Shown in pieces: positions 52,282 to 62,100 of a DNA stretch of 64,000 bases. The stretch lies in assembly GCF_002101885.1 (NCBI RefSeq), contig NZ_LQPS01000043.1, forward strand, positions 558,001-622,000, read 5' to 3'. Each line of letters starts with the position of its first letter. The stretch's first letter is position 1. A program made the translations under genes and the position numbers. The stretch comes from Mycolicibacter senuensis. GTDB lineage: Bacteria > Actinomycetota > Actinomycetes > Mycobacteriales > Mycobacteriaceae. The notes under the pieces were generated by a model. The model saw only the letters and a program-made list of their open reading frames with translations. It did not search any database and was not told where the DNA came from.

Positions 52282-53474
52282 TGGCTTCGACTGATCTGGG
52301 GTCCGCTTCGCCGACCAACCTGACCGAGGCAGCCGAAGGCATCAACAAGGGGGAGCAGTTCACCTCGTTCGACGTCGACGCCTTCGAGGTGCCGCACGGC
52401 CGCGACGAGATCTGGCGGTTCACCCCGCTGCGCCGGCTGCGCGGCCTGCACGACGGTTCGGCGGTGGCCGACGCGTCGGCCGTCATCGACGTCACCGCGG
52501 ACGCGGCGGTGCGGGTCGAGACCGTCGCACGTGGCGATGACCGGCTGGGTGCCGCGGGCATTCCCGCTGATCGTGTTGCAGCCCAAGCCTTCTCGTCATT
52601 CCAGCAGGCGACGGTGGTCACCGTGCCCAAGGAGGCCGTCGTCGAGGAGCCGATCACGATCACCGTCACCGGTCCCGGCGAGGGCACCACGGCTTACGGC
52701 CATCTGCAACTGCGCGCCGAGGAACTGTCGCAGGCGACGGTCGTGATCGACGTACGGGGCAGCGGAACCTACGCCGACAACGTCGAGTTCGTTGTCGGCG
52801 ACGCCGCGAAGCTGACCGTGGTGTGGCTCGCCGAGGCGGCCCCGGATCTGGTCCACGTGGCCATGCATCACGCGGCGCTGGGCAAGGACGCGGTGCTGCG
52901 CCACAGCGCGGTGCTGCTGGGCGGCGAGCTGGTGCGCCTGACCGGGCGAGTGCGGTTCGACGGGCCGGGCGGTGACGCCGAGCTGCTCGGCCTGTACTTC
53001 GCCGACGACGGCCAGCACCTCGAATCGCGCCTGCTGGTCGACCACAGCCAGCCCAACTGCCGCTCGAACGTGCTCTACAAGGGCGCGCTGCAGGGCGACC
53101 CCGGTTCGGGCCTGCCCGACGCCCACACCGTCTGGGTCGGCGACGTGCTGATTCGCGCGACGGGCGTCGACACCGACACCTTCGAGGTGAACCGGAACCT
53201 GGTGCTGGCCGACGGCGCCCGGGCGGATTCGATTCCGAACCTGGAGATCGAGACCGGGGAGATCGTGCAGGCCGGCCACGCCAGCGCGACCGGGCGCTTC
53301 GACGACCTGCAGTTGTTCTATCTGCAAGCACGCGGCATCCCCGAGGATCAGGCCCGGCGCCTGATCGTGCGCGGTTTCTTCGGCGAGATCATCGCCAAGA
53401 TCCCGGTGCCGTTCGTCCAGGAACGCCTCACCGAGGCCGTCGAGCGCGAACTCGCCGTCACCGAGAACAACTGA
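52281..53474 (+). CDS. sufD: Fe-S cluster assembly protein SufD
   Basis: Partner of SufB in the SufBC2D complex. The 397-residue protein has a beta-helix core with DEIWRFTPLRRLRGL, VDHSQPNCRSNVLYKGALQG near 253, and the common SufBD ending LQARGIPEDQARRLIVRGFFGE. The GTG at 52281 shares its first base with the sufB stop. Confidence 0.95.
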   Translation: MASTDLGSASPTNLTEAAEGINKGEQFTSFDVDAFEVPHGRDEIWRFTPLRRLRGLHDGSAVADASAVIDVTADAAVRVETVARGDDRLGAAGIPADRVAAQAFSSFQQATVVTVPKEAVVEEPITITVTGPGEGTTAYGHLQLRAEELSQATVVIDVRGSGTYADNVEFVVGDAAKLTVVWLAEAAPDLVHVAMHHAALGKDAVLRHSAVLLGGELVRLTGRVRFDGPGGDAELLGLYFADDGQHLESRLLVDHSQPNCRSNVLYKGALQGDPGSGLPDAHTVWVGDVLIRATGVDTDTFEVNRNLVLADGARADSIPNLEIETGEIVQAGHASATGRFDDLQLFYLQARGIPEDQARRLIVRGFFGEIIAKIPVPFVQERLTEAVERELAVTENN

Positions 53475-53503
53475 CCACCAAGACTTAAGGACACCGAACA
53501 GCA

Positions 53504-55575
<2,072 letters not shown>

Positions 55576-55578
55576 GAC

Positions 55579-56043
55579 ATGCGCCTCGAGCAGTTCTACC
55601 AGGAAGTGATCCTTGATCACTACAAGCATCCGCAGCATCGCGGGCTGCGGGAGCCCTACGGAGCGCAGGTCCACCACGTCAACCCGACGTGCGGCGACGA
55701 ATTGACCTTGCGCGTGGCGGTTTCCGATGACGGTGAGCAGATTGCCGACGTCTCCTACGACGGGCAGGGATGTTCGATCTCGCAGGCGGCGACGTCGGTG
55801 CTGGCCACCCAGGTGATCGGATTGACGGTGGCGCAGGCCCTGGCCACATTCGACGCATTCCACGAGATGGTGTCGTCGCGGGGGACCGTCGAAGGGGACG
55901 AAGAGGTGCTCGGCGACGGGATCGCGTTCGCCGGGGTGGCCAAGTACCCGGCGCGGGTCAAATGCGCGCTGCTGGGTTGGATGGCCTTCAAAGACGCGTT
56001 GGCGCAGGCACTCGCCAAGACGGAAGAAAACACGCTGGCATGA
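55579..56043 (+). CDS. sufU: SufU zinc-dependent sulfurtransferase
   Basis: Takes persulfide sulfur from SufS. The 154-residue IscU-like protein has the zinc ligands in NPTCGDELTLRV near 35, DGQGCSISQAATS near 60, and KCALLGWMAF near 128, the SufU layout with the characteristic insertion. The stop TGA shares ATGA with an in-frame ATG of the following gene. Confidence 0.95.
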   Translation: MRLEQFYQEVILDHYKHPQHRGLREPYGAQVHHVNPTCGDELTLRVAVSDDGEQIADVSYDGQGCSISQAATSVLATQVIGLTVAQALATFDAFHEMVSSRGTVEGDEEVLGDGIAFAGVAKYPARVKCALLGWMAFKDALAQALAKTEENTLA

Positions 56044-56072
56044 GTCAGTCTCACAACCCAGGAGATGAAGTA

Positions 56073-56414
56073 ATGAGCGAAACCGGACCGGACGAGTTGC
56101 TCGCCGAGGTCGAGGAGTCCATGCACGACGTCATCGACCCCGAGATCGGCATCAATGTCATGGACCTCGGCTTGGTCTACGACCTGGCGATCCGCCACGA
56201 CGAGGAGGGCGCCGCCGCCGTCGTGACCATGACGCTCACCTCACCGGCCTGCCCGCTGCAGGACATGATCGCCGAGCAGGTCGAGAACGCGACCGTGGGC
56301 GCGGGCCTGGTCAAGAAGCTGGACCTGTCCTGGGTCTGGGAGCCGGCCTGGGGTCCGGACAAGATCACCGACGAGGGCCGCGAGATGATGCGCGCCGTCG
56401 GCTTCACGGTCTGA
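56073..56414 (+). CDS. sufT: SufT-like DUF59/MIP18 Fe-S protein
   Basis: A 113-residue MIP18-family protein (Rv1466) that helps Fe-S maturation. It has VIDPEIGINVMDLGLVYDL near 19, MTLTSPACPLQDMIAEQV with the conserved cysteine, and the ending WGPDKITDEGREMMRAVGF. The ATG at 56073 (MSETG) matches other mycobacteria and has AGGAG eight bases upstream. An ATG at 56040, overlapping the sufU stop, would add eleven residues. Confidence 0.92.
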   Translation: MSETGPDELLAEVEESMHDVIDPEIGINVMDLGLVYDLAIRHDEEGAAAVVTMTLTSPACPLQDMIAEQVENATVGAGLVKKLDLSWVWEPAWGPDKITDEGREMMRAVGFTV

Positions 56415-56427
56415 GCGGAGCCGCTGC

Positions 56428-57240
56428 ATGTTCTGGTTGTGCAGGACATGCGGCGTCGAGCACGACGCCACGCCGGACGTCTGCGCGATCTGCGCGGACG
56501 AGCGGCAATGGGTGCCGGCCGACGGTCAGCGGTGGGCGACGCTGGATGAACTGGCCGGCGAGGGGGTTCGATCCACCGTCGCCGTCCTGGAACCCGGCCT
56601 GATCGGGATCGGCAGTACCCCGCCGCTGGGCATCGGCCAACTCGGCAAGCTGGTGTGCACCGCGGGCGGGAACGTGCTGTGGGATCCGTCGGGTTTCCTC
56701 GACGATGCCGCGGTGGCCGCGGTGACCGAGCGCGGCCCGGTCGCCGGGATCGTCGCGAGCCACCCGCACATGTTCGGCGCGCAGGTGCAGTGGAGCCACC
56801 GACTCGGTGGGGTGCCGGTGTACGTCAACGCCGCTGATGCGCAATGGGTGATGCGGCCCGACCCGGTGATCCGCTACTGGTCGGACCGTCTGCAGCCGGT
56901 GGCGGGGCTGACGGTGGTGCAGGTGGGCGGGCACTTTCCCGGCAGCGCGGTGGCCTGCTGGGACAACGGCGCCGACGGGCGGGGCGTGCTGCTGGTCGGC
57001 GACACCGTCTTCCCGAACCCGGACCGGCGTACCGTGGCCTTCCTGCGAAGCTATCCCAACCGGATCCCGCTGTCGGCCGCGGTCGTGCAGCGGATGGCCG
57101 GCACCCTGGCCGGACTGCGGTTCGACCGGATATACGGGCTGTTGGACAACGTCATCGACGCCGACGGCGCGGCCGCGATAAGGTTCTCCGCCGACCGACA
57201 TGCCGCCTGGGTACGCGGCGATCACGACGCTCTCACGTGA
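56428..57240 (+). CDS. rubredoxin-like zinc ribbon/metallo-beta-lactamase-fold protein
   Basis: A 270-residue two-part protein. Residues 1-35 hold a Cys4 knuckle (CRTCGVEHD, then CAICADERQ), like the short ribbon of rubredoxin-type proteins. Residues 45-270 look like a metallo-beta-lactamase fold, with GIVASHPHMFGAQVQWS, VGGHFPGS near 170 and LLVGDTVF near 190. The first motif has only HxH; the Asp-His of HxHxDH is replaced by Phe-Gly, so metal binding may be partial. The start lies 13 bases after sufT, which makes it probably the last gene of the suf operon. The reaction is unknown. Confidence 0.75.
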   Translation: MFWLCRTCGVEHDATPDVCAICADERQWVPADGQRWATLDELAGEGVRSTVAVLEPGLIGIGSTPPLGIGQLGKLVCTAGGNVLWDPSGFLDDAAVAAVTERGPVAGIVASHPHMFGAQVQWSHRLGGVPVYVNAADAQWVMRPDPVIRYWSDRLQPVAGLTVVQVGGHFPGSAVACWDNGADGRGVLLVGDTVFPNPDRRTVAFLRSYPNRIPLSAAVVQRMAGTLAGLRFDRIYGLLDNVIDADGAAAIRFSADRHAAWVRGDHDALT

Positions 57241-57293
57241 TCGGGGCGGAGTGGCCCCGGGTGGCTGGACGACAGCACTGTGACGGTCGCTGC

Positions 57294-57299
57294 CATACT
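57294..57299 (+). promoter_or_regulatory. -10 of a leaderless promoter for a small ORF
   Basis: CATACT, six bases before the GTG of the 19-codon ORF at 57306. It has the same geometry as the fmt, ribE and uvrC promoters. Confidence 0.45.
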
Positions 57300-57305
57300 C
57301 GTCGC

Positions 57306-57365
57306 GTGAACCGCGTAAGGCCTTTGGCGGCGGTCGACTGCGACTGGGAAGAGCGGACAGGGTGA
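57306..57365 (+). CDS. leaderless small ORF coupled to the amidohydrolase
   Basis: It encodes 19 residues, VNRVRPLAAVDCDWEERTG, between the MBL and amidohydrolase genes. The GTG follows CATACT by six bases, which suggests leaderless translation. The TGA stop (57363-57365) overlaps the amidohydrolase GTG (57362-57364) as GTGA, so ribosomes finishing it could reinitiate. It is too short to assign by similarity; translation is inferred from geometry alone. It may act as a leader (one Cys, two Trp/Glu-rich codons at the end) rather than make a functional peptide. Confidence 0.45.
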   Translation: MNRVRPLAAVDCDWEERTG

Positions 57366-59095
57366 CGACGAGCAGGCGACGGTTCATGGTCGGCATGGCG
57401 GCCGCGGCGGCCGGTACGGCGGTCGGCGGGCTGGCAGGCTGCGGATCGCGGGGCCCCGGGGCCGACACCATCTTCATCGGCGGCCCGGTGGTGCGGGTGG
57501 CGCCGGGCGCCCCCGAGGCCGAAGCGCTCGCGGTCACCGGCGCCCGGATCACCATGGTCGGCTCTGCCGAAGAGGTGCTGCGGTTGCGGGGGTCGGAGAC
57601 CACCGTCGTCGACCTGCGCGGGCGGGCGTTGCTGCCGGCGTTCGTGGAACCGCATGGCCACCCGTTCGAGATGGGCACCACGCTGGCTCCTCCGGCCATC
57701 GATGTGCGCCCGTTCACGGTCTCCACCGCCGGCGGAGTGTTCCAGAAGCTCACCGAGGCCGTCGCGGACACACCGAAGGGCCAGCCGATCCTGCTCAACG
57801 GTGTCGACCCGCTGCTGCAGACCGGACTGCAGTCGTTCACCCGAACCGAGCTGGACCGACTGGCACCGCAGAACCCCGTGGTGATCATCACCAACAGCGG
57901 TCACGCCGGCTACGGCAACACCGCCGCGTTCGCCGCCGCCGGCATCACCAAGACCACCCCGAACCCACCAGGCGCCCAGTACCTGCGCGGACCCGACGGG
58001 CAGCTGACCGGCGAGGTGCGCGAGGCGGCGGCGCTGATGGCGCTGACGGCGCCGTTCTCCGGGGCGATCATGGCCAACGCCGGCGACAACCTGCGCTGGG
58101 CTTACGCGCAGCTGGCCCGCGCGGGCATCGCGACCGCCACCGAGCACTCCTACGATGCGCGTAGCCAGTCCGAGGTGTTCGGCAAGCTCGCCCAGCAGCC
58201 CGACTGCGCGATCCGGGTCCGCGCCTACGAGATCGGCACGCCCGAGCTTGCCGACGACGCGGACAACATGCGGGGCAAGCGGGCCGGTGCCGACGTGCTG
58301 TTCGACAAGATCGGCATGAAGATCTGGGCCGACGGATCACCGTGGCAGGGCAACATCTTCACCACGTTCCCATACCTGACCAACGCCACCACGGCCGGGA
58401 TGGGTCTGGGCCGCGACCACCGCGGCGGCATGAACTACACCCCGGAACAGATCCAGCAACTGGCGACGTCCTTCATCGATCAGCGCTGGCAGGTCTCCTG
58501 CCACGTGCAGGGCGATGCCGCCATCGACGTCGTGCTGGACGCCTTCGAGCAGGCGCGGGTCTCCCCGGCGCTGCGTCCCCGCATCGAACACGTCGGCGCG
58601 ATGCGCCCGGATCAGTTCGCCCGGGCCGCGCAGCTGGGTGTCACCCCCAGCATGTTCATCGAGCACATCTACTTCTGGGGAGATGTGCTGGTGGACAAGC
58701 TGTTCGGGCCCGATCACGGCGCGCACTGGATGTCGGCCCGGTCCGCGCTGGACGCCGGCCTGCGGCTGTCGTTCCACAACGACGGCACCGTCACTCCGCC
58801 CGACCCGATCGGCAACATCGCCACCGCGGTGAACCGGATCGCCAAGGGCAGCGGCCGGGTGCTGGCCCCCGAGCAGCGCATCGGTGTCGACGCGGCGATC
58901 CGCGCGCAGACGTTGAATGCCGCCTGGCAGCTGCGGCTGGACACCGAGATCGGCAGCCTGGAGCAAGGCAAGTACGCCGACATGGTGGTGCTGTCGCAGA
59001 ACCCCCGGGGCATCCCGCCGGCCGAGCTGCGTGACGTGGCGGTCGAGGCGACCTACCTGATGGGCCGGCAGACCTACGGCAAGGTGCTGGGCTGA
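57362..59095 (+). CDS. Tat-exported lipoprotein amidohydrolase (YtcJ-like)
   Basis: A 577-residue amidohydrolase-family-3 protein. The N-terminus has a twin-arginine signal (SRRRFMVG) and a lipobox, LAGC, at residues 23-26, so it should be folded before export and anchored as a lipoprotein. The metal site begins at EPHGHPFEMG near 100. HVQGDAAIDVVLDAFEQ near 381 and PRIEHVGAM near 404 are typical of YtcJ relatives, and SFHNDGTVTPPDPI near 471 holds the late Asp. The substrate is unknown; relatives hydrolyse amides or formamides. The start GTG overlaps a small ORF. Confidence 0.85.
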   Translation: MTTSRRRFMVGMAAAAAGTAVGGLAGCGSRGPGADTIFIGGPVVRVAPGAPEAEALAVTGARITMVGSAEEVLRLRGSETTVVDLRGRALLPAFVEPHGHPFEMGTTLAPPAIDVRPFTVSTAGGVFQKLTEAVADTPKGQPILLNGVDPLLQTGLQSFTRTELDRLAPQNPVVIITNSGHAGYGNTAAFAAAGITKTTPNPPGAQYLRGPDGQLTGEVREAAALMALTAPFSGAIMANAGDNLRWAYAQLARAGIATATEHSYDARSQSEVFGKLAQQPDCAIRVRAYEIGTPELADDADNMRGKRAGADVLFDKIGMKIWADGSPWQGNIFTTFPYLTNATTAGMGLGRDHRGGMNYTPEQIQQLATSFIDQRWQVSCHVQGDAAIDVVLDAFEQARVSPALRPRIEHVGAMRPDQFARAAQLGVTPSMFIEHIYFWGDVLVDKLFGPDHGAHWMSARSALDAGLRLSFHNDGTVTPPDPIGNIATAVNRIAKGSGRVLAPEQRIGVDAAIRAQTLNAAWQLRLDTEIGSLEQGKYADMVVLSQNPRGIPPAELRDVAVEATYLMGRQTYGKVLG

Positions 59096-59151
59096 CGGGC
59101 ACGCCGCGCTCCTCGGCATATCCGTCGGCCTGGCGCTCGGGATGACCCGCG

Positions 59152-62100
59152 CTAACCGGGATCGACGTCTGCGACCCCGATCGTGCTCGCCACCAGCGAG
59201 GGCGCCAGCACCGAAAGGGCGGTGGCCGCGCCGGTGGCGGCGCCCACTCCGGCCCAGGCCACCGGCCCCAGCGGTGTGCATCCGAAGAACTGGCTGACGA
59301 CCGGGGTCTGGACGATACCGACCAGCACCACCGCGCTGCCCAGTGCGGTCGCCACCACCAGCGGACTGTGCCGCCGTGTCAACAGCGTCTGCACCAGCTG
59401 CGTCCCCACCAGTGCGGTCAACCCCATTGTCGCGGTGCGTCGTTCGGTGCCCGGCGTCCACCGCCCGATCGCCCAGGCGCCGGTCGCGCCGGCGGCCGTG
59501 ATCACGCCGCGGGTGATGATGTGGCGCATCAGCGAGGTGTCCAGCGACGGCGCCGGCGCGGACAGGATCGCCCGCTGGTGGGCGCGTTCGGCTTCCTCCT
59601 CCGCCCGGTCGGATTCGGCATCGGTGTCGTCGGGTTGCGGGTACTGCGGGGTGACGGCCACCGCCAGCGCGGGGAACATGTCGGTGAGCAGGTTGACCAG
59701 CAGCAGCTGCCGGGTGCCCACCGGCGCTCGCCCGGATCCCAGCGCGGTCCCGATGATCGTGAACAGCACCTCGCCGACGTTGCCGCCGACCAAGACGCCG
59801 ACCGCATCGCGCACCCCGGTCCACATGCCGCGGCCCTCGACCAGGGCGTCGAGCAGCACCCCCAAATCGTCTTCGGTGAGCACGATGTCGGCCGCGCCCC
59901 GCGCCGCCGACGAGCCGCGGCCGCTGACGCCGACCCCCACGTCGGCCATCCGGATCGCCGCGGCGTCGTTGGCGCCGTCGCCGACCATCGCCGTGACCTG
60001 CCCGCTGCGCTGCAGCGCGGCGACGATCTGCACCTTCTGCTCGGGGGTGACCCGGGCGAAGACCTGCGCGCCGGCGGCCAGGTTGGTGAACCCCTCCTCG
60101 TCGAGCACCGCCAACTCGGCCCCGGTGACCTCGGGGGCGTCCGGCGGCAGGCCCAGCTGCCGGGCAATCGCCCGTGCGGTGACCGGATGGTCACCGGTGA
60201 TCAGCACCACCTTGTGGTTGGCCTCGACCAGCGCCTCGATCAGCGGCCGCGCCGAGGGCCGCACTGTGTCGGCCAGCCCGACGAAGCCGAGCAGCTCCAA
60301 ATCGTGCGCGGCGGCGTCGACGGCGTCGGCGTCGGTGTCGGACTCCTCGGCGGTCGGCAGCTCCCAGCGTTGTTGAGCCACCGCGAGCACGCGCAATCCC
60401 TGCTCGGCCAGGCCGGAAACCAGCTCCTCGGCCCGTTCGTAGTCGCCGTCGGGGTCGGCGAACTCACAGCGCGGCAAGACGACCTCCGGCGCGCCCTTGA
60501 GCAGCAGGATCGGGGGTGCGGTATCGGTTCGCCCGATGGTGGCGGCGTAGCCGCGGCTGGACTCGAACGGCACCTCGGCCAGCACCGTCCACGCCGAATC
60601 AGCCTCATCGGCTACGGCAGCCGCCGCGGTGAGGATGGCCTCGTCGGTGGCGTGGGCGTGGCCCTGGCCGTCGCGCGGCTGGGTGCACGCCCGCGCTGCG
60701 GCCCGCAGCGTCCGGGTGTCCAGGCTGCCGGTGTCGTCGGCTCCGGCCGTCGTCGGCGGCACGGAGCACACCACCTTGAGGCGGTTCTCGGTCAGTGTGC
60801 CGGTTTTGTCGAAACACACGGTGTCGATGCGGCCCAGCGCCTCCACGGCGCGCGGGGTGCGCACCAGCACCCCGTGTTTGGACAGCCGCTGGGCGGCGGC
60901 CAGCTGGGCCAGGGTCGCCACCAGCGGTAGGCCCTCCGGAACGGCGGCCACCGCGATCGCCACCCCGTCGGCGAACGCCTGGCGCAGCGACGCGCGGTGC
61001 AGCAGCGCCAAGCCGGTCACCGCGGCGCCGCCGGCCAGCGTCAGCGGCAGCACCTTGGCGGTCAGCTCGCGCAGCCGGGCCTGCACCCCGGCCGCGGTGT
61101 CGACGTCGGCGATCGCCGAAAGCGCCCGGCGCGCAGCGGTGCCCGCCCCGGTGGCGACCACGATCGCCCGAGCGTGCCCGGCGACGATCGCGGAGCCTTC
61201 GAACAGCATGCTGGCCCGTTCGGGGTCGCCGACGGCGACCGGATCGACCTGCTTGTCCACCGGCAGCGACTCACCGGTGAGCAGCGACTCGTCGACCTCG
61301 AGGTCCTCTGCGGTCAGCAACCGCGCATCAGCAGGCACCACATCGGGGGCGGCCAGGTCGATGACGTCGCCCGGGCGAAGTGATTTCGCGGTCAGTGTGA
61401 CCGTGCGCCGGCCATTGCGGGCCGCATCCAGGCGGCGCTGCGTCGTTGCGACCGGCGGCAGCACCACGCGGCGGGCCAGCGTGTCCTGTTCGGCGAAGAG
61501 TTCGGCGACCGCCGCTTCGGCGCGTAGCCGTTGCGCCCCGCCGACCAGGGCGTTGGCGGCCATCACGCCGGCGACCAGTAGGGCATCGATGTTGCTGCCG
61601 AAGATCGCCGACGCCGCCGCGCCGACCGCCAGGATCGGGGTGAGCGGGTCGGCGAGCTCTTCGCGAGTGGCGGCCAGCAGTTTGCCCACCCGGTTGGCCG
61701 GGCCGCGCAGCGGTGCCAGCACCGGGTGATCGGCGACGTCTTCCAGGGTGCGGCGCCAGGTCGGTGGACCGATCTCGACGGCCAGCGGCCGCGCCGAACC
61801 GGTCAGCCGTGAGTAGACGATCTCGGGGTCCAGCGCATGCCAGGCGGTCAACGGCTGCGGGGTGGGGTCGGGCTGGCGCAGCACCTTGCGTGCCGACAGG
61901 GTGCCGGTGACCAGAGCGGCCGCCCCGGCGGCGTTGACCGGGTTGAGCCAGCGCCGCAGCGCCAACGGACCGGCTGCGCCGCGCGGGTTGCCGGCGACCA
62001 GCAGCAGCCCGGCCAGGGTGCTGCCGCCCTGGGCGAGCCGCACCGCCGATTCGCTGGCGCGTTTGGCCACCGGCAGCGCCGACAGGATCCGCACCGCGGC

